A stretch of DNA of 64,000 nucleotides from Athripsodes cinereus (GCA_947579605.1 OX388319.1:4030001-4094000), one strand, 5' to 3'; numbered from the stretch's first letter, positions 10,919 through 22,560 are shown. Numbers and translations are program-made. The notes: a model not told the origin generated them from the sequence alone.

Positions 10919-11073
10919 CACTGGTGACTTTTTTCATTTGCTAGCCGGCTTTCGAAGGCTCCTGCTCTTGTCGCCAGACGAATGGTAAGAAAATGTAAAC
11001 TTTACATTTATTGTCTTGACGATGAGATCGGAAGCTTTCGAAAGCCGGTTTGCAATTTATGAGGTCACCAGTG
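10919..11073. mobile_element. Foldback MITE, ~35 bp inverted ends
   Basis: Left end CACTGGTGACTTTTTTCATT, reaching GCCGGCTTTCGA, matches the inverted right end TCGAAAGCCGG through to GTCACCAGTG. The centre is a perfect small palindrome, AAATGTAAACTTTACATTT. No target-site duplication is evident. It is non-coding, 155 bp. Confidence 0.75.
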
Positions 11074-11124
11074 CAATTAATTTATTAATTCTTTACTTGT
11101 ACATTGATTACAAAAAAATTCATT

Positions 11125-11392
11125 GATGGTATACATTCAAATTATTTTTTTATTATTTCATTCATAAATACACAGTATATATTGATATTACAATAACAAA
11201 ATAATATTACACATAGTAAAATGCTCCCTCCATAAGCAACCAAATGCTTGTGCGGAGGGTCGGATATCAACTATAATAATCATTAACACACATATAAGAA
11301 TTAGCTAGAAATATTAATACACATATACAATCAATATACAGAGGGCGAGTTTATCGCAAAGGCACGATCTCTTTCAACTAACCCAAATTTTA
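11125..11392 (-). mobile_element. Repeat D (LINE-type 3' end with stem-loop)
   Basis: On the minus strand it runs from GTTAGTTGAAAGAGATCGTG via GCGATAAACTCGCCCTCTG to an A-rich tail (ATGAATGAAATAATAAAAA). The same core is found at 15348, 28046, 58192 and 61937. The tail and the conserved stem-loop suggest a non-LTR retrotransposon 3' end. Confidence 0.6.
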
Positions 11393-12242
11393 ACTTATGG
11401 TAAACTTCAACTAAACATCACAATGACAGACACTTTCAGATGACAAGAGTACTTCCTTCAGAAATAGCAAAAAAGTAGTAAGGGGAAAATTATCTAAAAA
11501 CACCACGATGTTAATATTTTTGACAGTTTTATCTGATCTGATATATATTTGTTTCGTTATGTATCTTATAATATTTATTGTTATTTATCATATTAATGAC
11601 GATATTAAATCCTTTATAGGACAATTTGTGCCATGTTCAATGGCTGGACATTTGTAAAGTTAACTTAAAAGATTGGACATCTTACAGAGTGTATTATTTT
11701 TCTTTGGTATCTATTTACTGTCTCTATTGATGACATGCAAACATATCGTAGGTACACGAACGGACTTAAATATTATATGTATCGATTCGTATGGAATAAT
11801 GGAATAGGCGCAGGTCATCCAAGTTTGCCAACCTCTGGTTAGCGGTGCCGTTCAATGCGGTGTGGTGCTGCGACGCATCGCAATACATATTATGATATTA
11901 TATCGGGCGAAATGATGGCAACGACCTTGGCTCACAGTATATACATAATATATATACTCAATACATAGTACCTACATTACAGAAGCAAACAGCTGAATGT
12001 ATCAATTCAAGTCAATACATAAACACACATGCGTATATACCTTATGATGAACTAAATCTTTTTTATTTGCATTGTTATTCATGTTTTCTTATGTTTAATT
12101 TCTCTCTTTTTTAGTTTTTCGCCTTATCTTAAACGTAGAGAGCTTCGTCTGTCTCAAATCTATTTATAAAGATATATTTTTGTACACACTCCTTATTATA
12201 TAATATTTACCTTCCGTGAGTTTTTATATATATATGGACAAT
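11393..12242. other. Unassigned stretch
   Basis: No gene or element recognised. A slightly GC-richer patch lies at about 11815-11885. Confidence 0.45.
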
Positions 12243-12428
12243 TTGTAAAGCGCCGTTTACTCATAACATGACCTCAAGGGCGCTGTAAATCGTATCCATC
12301 ACCCGAAACTCCCAGCAAAAAGGTGTGTCTTCAACCCTCTTTTAAAACTCTCTCCATTCACCTCCTCTCGCAGACACAGAGGCAGCTTGTTCCAACATCT
12401 GGGACCCGCAACACTAAACGCTCTATCT
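12243..12428 (-). pseudogene. CR1/L2-like LINE, C-terminal end and 3' tail
   Basis: The minus strand from about 12428 to 12299 encodes FGDRAFSVAGPRCWNKLP, then LCLREEVNGESFKRGLKTHLF and AGSFG before a TGA stop. The RAFSVAGPR.WN.LP and FK..LKTHLF blocks are the standard C-terminus of CR1/L2-type non-LTR retrotransposons. The stop is followed by a short 3' tail with GGGCGCCGTT-like sequence, which recurs without the coding part at 33432-33482. The copy is extremely 5' truncated; no reverse transcriptase core is present. Confidence 0.75.
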
Positions 12429-12532
12429 CCAAAGCCTGTTTTTTTTTTCGAAATACAATAGGGCTATCACTAGTTTCTGTTTTGAGATTCTTAAAAAGAC
12501 AGGTATTTGCAAAACTACTACTATGTACTATT

Positions 12533-12665
12533 ATTACTGTACCATCATGGCATATCCCACTGGTAGGGTAGCCAGCAGACTAAGCTGCATGCAATAAATA
12601 TGCACACTATCCTCTCAGTGCCAATTAAAAATTAAAGACATTCAGAGTTGCAAACCTTATAGCTG
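12533..12665 (-). mobile_element. SINE-A, 3' half
   Basis: Plus-strand reading starts ACCATCATGGCATATCCCAC and includes GGGTAGCCAGCAGAC, CTGCATGCAATAAATATGCA, CCTCTCAGTGCCAATTAAAA and AAGACATTCAG. The 5' half of the SINE is missing. Confidence 0.75.
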
Positions 12666-12739
12666 AAAAAATTGTCATTTTAAGACTCTATTATTTTCTA
12701 TATTACTATGGTATATCATTTTTAAGAATATATATTTAT

Positions 12740-12990
12740 TTAAGAGAATGCATTGCTTATTTTCTTGGATGGAAGGCACCCCGCTGGGATGAATAGATCA
12801 TCATCATCATACCATCTTACCGTTTGTTTACCTTTCGATATCGGGATCGATAGCCATTTATTCTTGTCCTTGTTTACGCTTTTTGTTTCTGCAATATTCA
12901 CGCAGTTCCAAATGTATGCTTTGTTATTCATTGTACTCGGCACGTGTCCATCTTAGTCTAATCTGCGTGATCTAGCCATTTAATCCTCGA
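12740..12990 (-). pseudogene. LINE-B 3' fragment, diverged
   Basis: Minus-strand reading gives DGHVPSTMNNKAYIWNCVNI, AETKSVNKDKNKWLSIP, which aligns with the LINE-B tail DGHVLSTLNRRACIRNCMTV, TEAKDVCKDRRKWHSIL. The conserved Cys and Arg residues are largely substituted, so this is an old copy. A short (ATC)n run interrupts the 3' end. Confidence 0.65.
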
Positions 12991-14655
12991 GTGACCAAGT
13001 TTAGTTTACGAGTTGCACTCTTTCACTCAGGTGATTAGATACAGGATACATCTAATATTATTTATTGTTTGAATCTTGGAACTGATAACTTATTTTTTTT
13101 ATTTGGAAGATTAATTTAAAAAAAAATGTATCGTGGCATATTCCACTTCTGCGATAGTCTGAGATTGATTGCATGACATCATCGTAAGAGTATTTCTTAT
13201 TTTTAAAATACTTTTTATTTATATAACTGGCATAATTACAGTACCTACCTTAATTGTTTATCGTTTGTTCACTTTATCGATGACTAGTTCGATAACAATA
13301 ATATTATTTCTCTTATCGATTATTTTAATCATATAATCTATTTCATTACATGCTCTGTCTATCTTAGTACTTAAGTATGTGTCATTTCTAAAAGAAATTA
13401 TCTAGTTTGAAATTCCTTGTTTTTGTCGAAAAATAATCCATCAGATATTGAGTGGTTACGTTGGAATGACATCTTGAGTAATTATATTATTAAAATTGTA
13501 GGTACAATTACTTGGTTATATGACACCCCTTGTTTTAATTGTCTAAGTGCTTTGTCAGGTCTCCCCGTTATCGACAATCATTTCGGCGTAAACTTCACTA
13601 TTCTGTGCTAGATGAAACATCTCTTCCACTCTGCGGATTCCTATTCATTGTATGGTTAGATGGAAGATATCACTAATATTTTTTTGCCGTCCAATGTGCT
13701 TGCACTGGTATTAAATATAAATGGATGTAAACATTCGTATTGCTAACATTGGTCTATGGATTGTTATTCTACTTCATCTTCATTAAATATTGTTTGTGGA
13801 CTTTATCTATGAATGTTGCATGATATGTTAAAATTGGCGGGACTTACCTACCTACCTAAAATTTGTAGATATTAATGTTTTTAAATTCGTTTTAAATTTT
13901 TTCTATTTTTGAATATTTGTTTTTTGATAGTTTAGTGTGTTCCATGAAATGTCTGTATTTTTTATTATAATTTTTTTTGTTTAGTGAATAAATATAGTGA
14001 TAATTTCGCCAGGGCATATCATCGTATTTTTTTATATAAATTGATTTGTTTTTTTTGTTTGATAAATGACGTTGTGCCATAAAATTAAATATTTCTCAGA
14101 CAGAACATTTTTCCTCTTTTCAAAGTACTTCGTTATCTAGTAATTTATTCACAAACAGTGAGGAGCCGGAAGTTTATCAATGTCTTTGTTTAATATGTAG
14201 GAATGGAATTTTTGTTTCGGAGACTGTTTTACAATCACGTTTTGCAACCCACTGCTGAAATACAATAGGTACCTACCGATAATGAAAAAAAAATGTAAAT
14301 TACATGCGAGTGTGTTCATAAATCGAGTTGATAGTAGAAAATATTATTAGATATAATGTAATGTGATACACTCGACGCCCATTCCACTCCGACGTTTTGT
14401 GTTATCATACTCATTGTTTTATTAATTTATCGTATTTAATTTTACCAGAATAACATGTCTATAATTATTCTACCAATTGGTAATGAGAAAATATGTGCGT
14501 TAAAAACAGTTCTAAATCAAAATTCTGTGCCCCAACGAAATATTGAACTATGCAATGAAGTTGCTGATATGCCATACAAAATGAAATTCGGATTGTTAAG
14601 GGCTAATTTTACGTTTAGTTCAACTTTGATACTCGTTTTGAAATATTGATTAGTA
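12991..14655. other. Unassigned AT-rich stretch
   Basis: No supported gene. At 13134-13165 CGTGGCATATTCCACTTCTG may be a decayed SINE-A end. Frames at 13417-13611, 13892-14080 and 14455-14649 have no motif support. Confidence 0.45.
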
Positions 14656-14706
14656 ATAAGCTGGTCTGCTGGCTACCCCACTTGTATAGTATAAGCTACA
14701 ACATGG
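14656..14706 (+). mobile_element. SINE-A 3' end fragment
   Basis: TAAGCTGGTCTGCTGGCTAC and CCCCACTTGT match the last third of SINE-A; the remainder diverges. Confidence 0.55.
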
Positions 14707-15345
14707 CGAGAAATTAAAGAGTTCTTCGTTCCTGAGTGAACAGGAGAGGTAGGTAAATGATAAAGAAAAGACAACTATTCTCTTACTCCCAAATATTTAT
14801 TTCATTTTCTAATGAAGTAAAACATAATAAACAAAACAATATACGCGTTATTTATCAGTGAAATTTGCATGCAGATTTTATATAAGATAACACATTTGAT
14901 ATTTAATAATAATTGAGTTGTGGTTATAGTAATATTTTTGTTCATAATTAATAACTATTTTTGTCGACAATGTATTGTTAACTAATTTTGTTAATGATTG
15001 TACTTGTTCTTGTTGATAATTAATAGGTAACTGTTTTTTGTTAACGTTTAGTAACTTTGTAGTAAATTATCTTAATTAATGCGGTGTGCAGGTGTGATGT
15101 GAATGAATGCGTTAGCTAGATTGTATTTATGTAGGCATGTTGTTAAGACGACCGGAAAATTACCTATGTTTTTTAAATTAATCGTGGTGCATGTTGTTGG
15201 ATGATAGCTGACCTCTGAATGATTACATTTTTATACGCACTTAGATGTTGTTATTTTGTGTTTTGTAGCCCTTTTTACGAAATATAATGAAATAAAAATA
15301 ACACTTAATTGATAAAAAACAAAATCACGAGCAATTGGCGAGCTT
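14707..15345. other. Unassigned AT-rich stretch
   Basis: Nothing recognisable. Confidence 0.5.
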
Positions 15346-15347
15346 GG

Positions 15348-15386
15348 GCGAGTGTCTGCAGGCAATATCTTCCAGCTAACCAAAAT
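15348..15386 (-). repeat. Repeat D core fragment
   Basis: GGCGAGTGTCTGCAGGCAAT followed by ATCTTCCAGCTAACC aligns with the repeat D core, with a degenerate stem-loop. Confidence 0.45.
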
Positions 15387-15558
15387 AATGTGTGATATTA
15401 TGTTGACAATGTGTAATTAATACTTAATGTGAACAGTTAAAATAAGCTTAATTACATTCTTAATTACATTCTTAGCCCTAAGTAGAACATTATATATAAA
15501 TCATGTTTCCTGTAATGAATACTTCAAAATGAAGGATAAGGGCACGGAAAGGAACTTT

Positions 15559-15705
15559 TTAAGATAAATCCATGGATTTTAGGTTATTTTTAAAAACGTG
15601 TAGCGTAGGGGAGTCTCTGATATTGCAAGGCAGAATATTCAACATTCTAATTGCATGGGTCGTAAATGATGAACTGAGATAGGCTGTGGTGTGAACAGGG
15701 CCGGC
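15559..15705 (-). pseudogene. Jockey/L2-like LINE, C-terminal fragment
   Basis: The minus strand encodes SSSFTTHAIRMLNILPCNIR followed by DSPTLHVFKNNLKSMDLS and a stop. The pattern of a hydrophobic/Arg stretch, LN.LP..IR, then FKN.LK matches the very end of Jockey/CR1-superfamily ORF2 proteins, where the sequence R.WN.LP is normal; here the Trp is replaced (RMLNILP). No polymerase core is present. The assignment is by motif only. Confidence 0.6.
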
Positions 15706-16592
15706 AAGTAACTGAAATAGTACATAGTTAACAGTTTAATTTTGTTAATTTATTCATATTAACTTAATTTCTAGTCCAAACAACAAGAATAAAAGATATC
15801 TTGTTCAAATATATTTCATATGTCGACATTCTGGTGAAAAACAATATTTTTATTCCATCAACGAATGCCTCGATGTCTATATTCTTGTTATATGTCATGA
15901 ATTCCAAACAGTCAACATTAGATATAATATAGACTAAAATATTTATTTGAGGGGTTTAGATGCGAAGACACATCGGTCTATGAAAATTGAAACTGAGAAA
16001 AGAACACATTTCTTTTTCTACTAGAAGTATTTTAAATTATGTTTTGAAAATGTATAAATGTTTACTCGTATCGTTATAATAATCTAATTATTTAATTAAA
16101 ACATCAAGTTTACTTAAAAATACAAATAAATTTTGGATCGAAGCGTTTTTGCATTAAATGAAATGAAAAAAGTGTTTGTTATTTATCAAAACCAGTTGCA
16201 TCTCACGTAAGTCAAATGACAGTTGGTCAGATACGATTCTTTGAAATAACTAACTAAATGTGCAATCCACTGTATTGGAAAATTTTTACATAAAGACGTA
16301 TGAGTGATTCAAATGGACTGAAATGTTTGTTTCTTTACCAGGCTTTTACTTTTAGAACAGTTTTTCCCTAGGACAGAGGTAAATTTCCTTCGCATTGAAT
16401 AAAACTACATTGCAGTTAACGAATATAGAAACATTAACTGCATTCGTAGATTTGTGAATGATGAACAATATATCGCGTGCCTTTGCATCTGAAGCCCTCG
16501 ACTATTAATTAATTATGTGCGTATATCGTCGTCTCGATTTGCTCCCTATTTGGATGACGGAGCTGGTTGACTGAATGAAGTGATAATATTAT
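15706..16592. other. Unassigned AT-rich stretch
   Basis: Nothing recognisable. Confidence 0.5.
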
Positions 16593-16594
16593 TA

Positions 16595-16637
16595 TAATCA
16601 TCATCATCATCATCATTATTATTGTTGTTGTTGCTGC
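16595..16637. repeat. Trinucleotide microsatellite
   Basis: ATCATCATCATCATCATC followed by ATTATT and GTTGTTGTTG. Confidence 0.9.
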
Positions 16638-17484
16638 TTGTAGAAGGAATGAGGAATCTCGATATTGTGGTGTATGTCGACTCTCCAGTTCCACAACGCA
16701 ACAAGTCCAAATTTTCGAAAATTTGAATTTAATTGGTTATACATCAACTCCACTCTATAATTCCACAAACAAATAACTATAAAAAAATACACGGTTCTCT
16801 GTATATATTAAATTCATGAAAAAAAATAATGTAGATACCTACTTACCTATTTTCAATTCTACAAATAAATATTTCAAACTGTTTATTGAACGGAACAAAG
16901 ACAACATAACGCCTTTAGCAGTGCGATTATTAAAAATAGTATATTTCAGACATTACATGTCGAAACTCGAGTTTGAAAAAAATAAATACATTTTTAATTT
17001 TATTTTATAGAGACTCACAGAAAACTGACAACGTAATACATAAATTACAAACATAGAATAAGATCTGGCCAGTTCCGCAATTACCTTAGAGTGTCTACAT
17101 GTCGAAACTCGAGTCACTTTAAATAAAGTACGCGTAAAACCATGTAACAATATATTATTTATTTGGTTAATATGGAGTATTGCAAAATAAATACCAACAA
17201 AATTCAATAGGTATTCAAAGTATATTTCACTTTCTGTCGTGTTTTTAAAGCATAATACACCTAAATATACCAAAATTGATAAAATGTCGATTTATCGAAT
17301 ATAAGACATTTCTACTTGTTGAGTTATGGACCTGGACATTCGATATGTACTAATAATAATAATAATACGTGACGGGAAGTCGATTCTCCAAATAATGACT
17401 GCTACTACATGATGTAGTGAGCATGTGTAATGGTTTTATAAAGCTTAGTGGATAGTCTATTTATCTATACATATATCCGTAACC
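16638..17484. other. Unassigned AT-rich stretch
   Basis: No supported gene; the 106-codon minus frame at 16953-17273 has no motif. The octamer TCGAAACTCGAGT-like block occurs twice (about 16960 and 17101, each preceded by ACATG), a small dispersed duplication. Confidence 0.45.
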
Positions 17485-17516
17485 TTGCGCCGAATGCCAA
17501 AGGGGGTAAGCAGAGA
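17485..17516 (-). repeat. LINE-B 3' end trace
   Basis: CGCCGAATGCCAAAGGGGGT and AAGCAGAGA resemble the LINE-B terminus (CCAAGTGGGGTAGGCAGAGA). Confidence 0.45.
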
Positions 17517-17529
17517 TATATATGTATAA

Positions 17530-17900
17530 TTATATATGTTATTTTTTTTTCTACAGACATCTGTGATCACATAGATCTTAATATACATCCCTTTATGGGC
17601 AGAGAGAGAGAGTATGGGTGTTTCCAATGCTTACGAATTGGCTTTGGCTGGTTTAAGCATGCTTTACTCTAGAAACGTTCACTGATTTCCACCACACTCT
17701 TTTTAGAGAGATATAAAAAGAGTGTGGTGGAAATCGGTGTACGTTTCTAGAGTAAAGCATGTTTAAACCAGCCAAAGCCAATTCGTAAGCATTGGAAACA
17801 CCCATACTCTCTCTCTCTCTCTGCCCATAAAGGGATGTATATTAAGATCTATGTGATCACGCATGTCTGTTGAAAAAAAAAAAAAAATATCATATATCAA
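17530..17900. repeat. Large inverted repeat, ~160 bp arms
   Basis: Left arm about 17553-17704 and right arm about 17715-17870 are inverted copies around a ~10 bp spacer. The arms include TTCCAATGCTTACGAATTGG, GCTTTACTCTAGAAACG, CCACACTCTTTT and an internal (GA)n run. The inversion continues outward at lower identity through a T/A run and TATATATG-like sequence. No coding content. A partial single-arm relative is at about 38660-38720. Confidence 0.85.
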
Positions 17901-17942
17901 CAACGCAAGTACCAAATTCCAGGTGAATGCGAAAATAATACA

Positions 17943-17948
<6 letters not shown>

Positions 17949-17973
<25 letters not shown>
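17949..17973. repeat. (TA)n microsatellite
   Basis: About 12 TA dinucleotides in a row. Confidence 0.9.
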
Positions 17974-18044
17974 TAAGAACATCACTCAACAGACACCTCA
18001 TCCGCACAACCGTATATATATATATAAGGCATATAAATTTATCT

Positions 18045-18240
18045 TTACGTACTTATTTCCCCTCCTCTACATTCATACAATTTTTCTTACTCGCACGCCG
18101 ATTTTCCCAACGCGCGGGCGTCCGTGAGAATTTGATCCACATGGTCAAGCCATGTAGTTCTCGGACGTCCCGATTTTTTAAACCCTCTGTCTCAAATAGA
18201 TAGACCCTCTTCATCATCCATATGTCCAAAATATATTATA
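18045..18240 (-). pseudogene. LINE-B 3' fragment
   Basis: On the minus strand the region corresponds to ..MDDEEGLSI.. followed by a ..RDVRELHGLTMWIKFS.. type stretch: landmarks ACATGGCTTGACCATGTGGA and CGGACGCCCGCGCGTTGGG align with the LINE-B copies at 42816-43246 and 33541-33770. Frames are broken. The fragment lacks the last ~90 bp of the family. Confidence 0.65.
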
Positions 18241-19190
18241 ACTTATTTATTTATTACTAAAATATTAACATTGTAAAAATAACACACTAACAAATAACTC
18301 TGTTGACTTCTGATTTAAATACCCCAGACAGCAATTATAACTTATTTACACGCAATCTATTAAGAATGGTGTACTTGACCTGATCGTCGGAAACTTTGTA
18401 AATGGAAGAATATTTCCTTTTTTGGGCAATTATTTAGTGTTGGTCCCTCACAAACTGTATTCTACTTTTGACAAATGAGCAGTGTTCCTAAAAAAAGTAT
18501 ATTGAAACGATCGCATCTGTGGGTAGGTTACCGGCTTTAACCATAATTAGTTAAATAGAAACAAGTGTAAATTCAAACAAACAAGAGAGTAATCCTCGTG
18601 ATCAATAATTTATAGTAGAAAGAAATACTTGTATCAATTTACCTGATTATGGGATTCTTCTACGTGTGCACACACAATTAAAAGGCACGCACAAAGGCTA
18701 CCATCTTTATAACAAACTAAGGAAAATCATAATTATGTTATCTATTCAGATCATATAATACCAAACCTTTCGCTGGCATTCCTGTTATATAAATAGCTTA
18801 TCAAAATAATTCAGTGATCAGAGAATTCCTATAGAAACGCATTCAAAGACAATCTCGAAAGTGGCGTTGAGCAAAGACATTTGTGTACGAACTCCTTTTA
18901 TCTTTGGAGTTCGAGACGTTATTGTGGGGTTATCGACCTAACGGATTAAACCTACTATTGGAGATATATTATTATTATGATAGTCGTTGTGTATTGTTTC
19001 ATTTTGTTTCCATTCGGTTATAGTATACGTCCATAATAATATTATTGTTTGCCGGAATGAATTGCTATATTTCTACGAAATCACTCGATTCATACACACG
19101 ATGTATAATGTAATTAATTAAGCATTGTTAATTAAATGTAATGATGGTCTTTGATCTATCATCATTTGAGATTGTCCGACTAATCGGGAA
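18241..19190. other. Unassigned AT-rich stretch
   Basis: No gene or element recognised. Confidence 0.5.
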
Positions 19191-19412
19191 AGCCGACTTA
19201 CCAACAACACTTACAGCCGCCTAACCGTCCACGTTTGTAGCAGACAAACCAACAACATCAATACACAACCCACCGACCTCATTTATAGCCGACTAACGAG
19301 CAACATTAATATCCAACTCACCGACGACATTTGTTGCTGACTAACCGATCATATTTATAGTCTAGTATAGCCAACTAACAATCCACATTTATAGCCGACT
19401 TAACGTTTATAG
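19191..19412. repeat. 24 bp minisatellite, frame-preserving
   Basis: Seven consecutive units fill 19191-19358 at exactly 24 bp on average (one pair is 26 plus 22). The unit is close to AGCCGACTAACCGACAACAT followed by TTAT. Two further units at 19359-19412 have indels. Read in one frame the unit gives an 8-residue period, S-R-L-T-D-N-I-Y, open until a stop in the seventh unit. No start, signal or neighbouring exon was found. Confidence 0.85.
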
Positions 19413-20239
19413 TTGAAAATTAGTCGGGTTAGGATGTAGTTGGGATATAGATCACACGTCGACACTTGACTTACTATAAATAAAATTACAGTAAAAAAGA
19501 AAAAAAAGCATTTAAATTTACGTAACTTTTAAATTTCTATAATCAAATCAATCTCACAAGAACAATGCAGCAAGTTTTATACGAAAAAAATCGACGACTA
19601 ATGAGCATCGACTAGTCGGCCAAATTGGTCCTCCTCTAATATTATTATTGATTGTTGTTATTATTGTCTATTGATTGAAGAGAAATAATATTATCAGTAT
19701 TGTTAAGTAAGTACGCATTTGTTTGTTTATTTGCCACACAATGAATGGTCATTATTTCTTTCAGCCATATTATATTTGTTATACACATTTCTTTGATTGA
19801 TACAACGACCTATCGCTGATAAGTTTATGTTTGTTTTCTGATAACGTTTCAGTAAAACTCCTAAACTTGTTTTTTTTCTTATTTCTCTTTTATTATAATC
19901 CTTGCCATGCAGAGTTAACTCACAGTGTTTATTATGTAAATAAAGAATGTGAAATGGAGTTGAACGATTTGCATTCACTTGCCTGTTATCAGTATTCACC
20001 GACCACGGGCCACCAGTAATATCGCATCGGTCGGTCGGTTGGTATTGACCTTATGTGGTAATGTCCGTCATCACCGCACCACTTTACTGTATAATGATAT
20101 ACTTACTACAATTATATACAAGTATCTACCTACCCAATTTTTATTATTACCTATTTTTGTATCTGTACCGCTCTGATAATGTGTGGCCTGATTGCATTTC
20201 ACGACCGACAAAACAGTATATAACAATAACATACTAGTA
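19413..20239. other. Unassigned stretch
   Basis: No supported gene. CGACTAATGAGCATCGACTA followed by GTCGGCC at 19596-19622 resembles the minisatellite unit and may be a decayed outlier. Confidence 0.45.
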
Positions 20240-20335
20240 TGTACATGTTTATATTTTATTTATTTATCACTTATACACGGCGTGAGCCCTTTACATGTTA
20301 TACATAATAACAAAAAAAAAATTGTCAGACAAAAA
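20240..20335 (-). repeat. LINE-type 3' tail
   Basis: TTTATTTATTTATCACTTAT, ACACGGCGTGAGCCCTTTAC, ATGTTATACATAATAAC. The same block in the same orientation occurs at 59228-59330. On the minus strand it ends in (AAAT)n, as expected of a non-LTR element tail. Confidence 0.5.
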
Positions 20336-20651
20336 AAAACAAAATGTGAAGTAACAGCTGCAAGCACAAATGTATAAAAATAAGCTGTAAGATGTAAAAT
20401 AAAATTGGTAGTAATTCTAAAGTCTGTACATTCACGTAGTGAAAATTCATACTGATGATATTTTATTTTTATTACAAAACACAGTTAATTTTTCACATTG
20501 ATTTATTTAAAAATCTCGAGTACTAACGCTCGATGTGGAATCCCTGGACCATGTCTTTCTCGGTTGCCCAATAAGAGACTCATACGTTTTGTATTTCGGG
20601 ATAACTAAAGTTTAGTATCCGATTAACATGTCTTGCCTATTGCATACTGAT

Positions 20652-20715
20652 ACCCTTTTTATGTCAAAATTTTAAAATCCGCCACCCTTTTTATGTCAAA
20701 ATTTTAAAATCCGCC
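20652..20715. repeat. Perfect 32 bp tandem duplication
   Basis: ACCCTTTTTATGTCAAAATT then TTAAAATCCGCC occurs twice back to back (20652-20683, 20684-20715) without a mismatch, indicating a recent slippage or unequal exchange. Confidence 0.95.
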
Positions 20716-20763
20716 AAATATAGATGAGGGCCTTAAAATTATATGCTACCTTCTAAAAATATT

Positions 20764-20840
20764 GAAATTGGCACAAATCGTCCCACGAGGGACGGAATGC
20801 CGTAATCTTGTAAATAATAAATTTAAATAAATAATATAAT
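20764..20840 (+). repeat. Possible LINE 3' tail
   Basis: CGTCCCACGAGGGACGGAAT followed by GCCGTAATCTTGTAAATAAT and an (AAAT)-like tail. The TCGTCCCACGAGGGACGG segment forms a strong hairpin. Family unknown. Confidence 0.35.
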
Positions 20841-21039
20841 GAGAAATATGAAATTTTTAATTTTTACATTTATTATGTGTACCTAATTTGAATAAGTATT
20901 GTTAATTTAATGTGTAACAACAATACTGGAATAATTATCACAGTAAGCAACATAGACTTATTATAATAGTAGATTGAACACCACTATATTAAATGTATGA
21001 TCTGCTATGGTAACGGAATAGTCCCGGTTGTATTTCGTT

Positions 21040-21230
21040 TTGGAACTATCACGAATAGTCAGTCGGTGACCATTTTACATCTTAAATTCAGCGATTAGGT
21101 TTGCCATCCATCCTGAGTATCTTGATATATTGGCGCGGAGAGGACAGCTTGCATGTTTGTTTTATGCAGCTGGTCTGCAAGCTACCCTACTTGTGGGATA
21201 TATTATGCCGTGATGGTGTAGTATAATATT
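21040..21230 (+). mobile_element. SINE-A
   Basis: CATCTTAAATTCAGCGATTA, GGTTTGCCATCCATCCTGAG, GGCGCGGAGAGGACAGC, GCAGCTGGTCTGCAAGC and a GCCGTGATGGTGTAGTA end. The first ~60 bp of the family are too diverged to place. Confidence 0.75.
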
Positions 21231-21714
21231 CAATTTTTAACAAATTTCATGAATTCATGTAACACTTTAAATTATTATTTTATGTTGGTATATTCTGCTT
21301 TCAATTTATTATCATGGTAGGGCATCTACAGAATTCCTGTATAAATGGTATGCAGAGCTTAGAACGTAGGGAGATAATAAAAGTGGTAAATACCTGCCAA
21401 CTGAAAAACGATAAAATATCTCGGTACATTATTACTATTCAAACAAAAGGCAATAAATGAGATAATATTGTTATTAATTATGTATAAGAAATAATCATCG
21501 CATATTTATATAATATTGCAGACCGTTCATTTGTATATATGGCTGATTGTATGTGTATTTCCTGTAAAGTATGGAAAAATAAAAATTTCTTTTCCTATAC
21601 AAAGTCCGATCTATCGTATGGGTATACCTATTCATAGATAATAAAATTATTCACATCTTATAATTTAATGCTGGATTCACCGCGAGAAAAGTGTGGGATC
21701 CCCTGAATAGAATA
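21231..21714. other. Unassigned AT-rich stretch
   Basis: Nothing recognisable. Confidence 0.5.
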
Positions 21715-21715
21715 G

Positions 21716-21850
21716 ATATTCCACTCTTTTTTCTAGCTTATCGAGTATTCTGTAAAAGGCCAGTATTCGTAAAATATCGCGGGATATACATTTATGTCTT
21801 CAATTCGGCTAGAGGTGTGCCACTCATTCTGTATAGGCTCCAAAAGACAA
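21716..21850 (+). mobile_element. SINE-A 5' half
   Basis: TATTCCACTCTTTTTTCTAG, CGAGTATTCTGTAAAAGGCC, AGTATTCG, then GTGTGCCACTCATTCTGTA. The 3' half is absent or unrecognisable. Confidence 0.6.
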
Positions 21851-22439
21851 TTTTACTATACGCGGTTAATCCTCTGGTTGCACTATTTGTAAGAGTTGCC
21901 GTGATCGTGAAAAGATAGATTATTATTGATCCAGGTGATGAAAAATAATGTGTAGGTACAAATATATCTCCGAATATTAAAAACAAATTTTTCATTTATT
22001 TACTCGCTGTACAATGATTGATTACAAGCTAGTTTTACATAGAAATACATCTATATTTAATACTAATTTCAAGTTATACAATACTGCCCCCCCCCCACTA
22101 GGCCAAGTCAGACTTCTTATGATGTTTATATTTTGTGAGTTTATAGGTTGAAGAAAATAAATTCGCTTAAAGTACCTTTATAACTTTTTCGATAGATGGC
22201 ACGTGTGATTGAGGGTTTAAGAAGCTAGTTATATGTAATTATAAACACAGAATAATAATCAGAATAAACTGTGTAACTAACGAAGCAATGCCACCAATAG
22301 TATAATTTTAGTATTAGTATTATTATTTTAAAACAATACATATTAGTAATTATGTATTTATCTACATCTACACAAGAGTTTTCTGCGGTATCGAGATAGG
22401 GACGTTTCCATTTGACGTTACCATTCCATGAGACTTAAC
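21851..22439. other. Unassigned stretch
   Basis: Nothing recognisable except a C10 run at about 22088. Confidence 0.5.
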
Positions 22440-22560
22440 GAAGGCATTCATTCGAATATTTCTTCGGAGAATGCTCCGAATTGTCCCCGAAAGATTTAAG
22501 ATTTTTGCTTGATGCTTGATGATTGACGTTCGCATCCAGCTGTCTGTACGCGGCAATTTA
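22440..22560 (+). repeat. One-armed relative of the 515-736 palindrome
   Basis: GAAGGCATTCATTCGAATAT, TTCTTCGGAGAATGCTCCGA, GATTGACGTTCGCATCC and CTGTCTGTACGC match the right arm of the palindrome at 642-736. No inverted partner lies to the left, where the sequence resembles the palindrome's spacer region instead. A frame on the minus strand here is a by-product. Confidence 0.75.

Noticed and set aside
10919..11073. hAT or P-type transposon based on the CACTG-like tip
   Set aside because: No 8 bp target-site duplication could be found, so only the general label foldback MITE is kept.
16953..17273. 106-codon minus-strand frame
   Set aside because: No motif, AT-driven composition, no exon-like boundaries.
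19191..19412. CRISPR array
   Set aside because: Repeats are directly adjacent with no spacers and are degenerate; it is a minisatellite in eukaryotic DNA.
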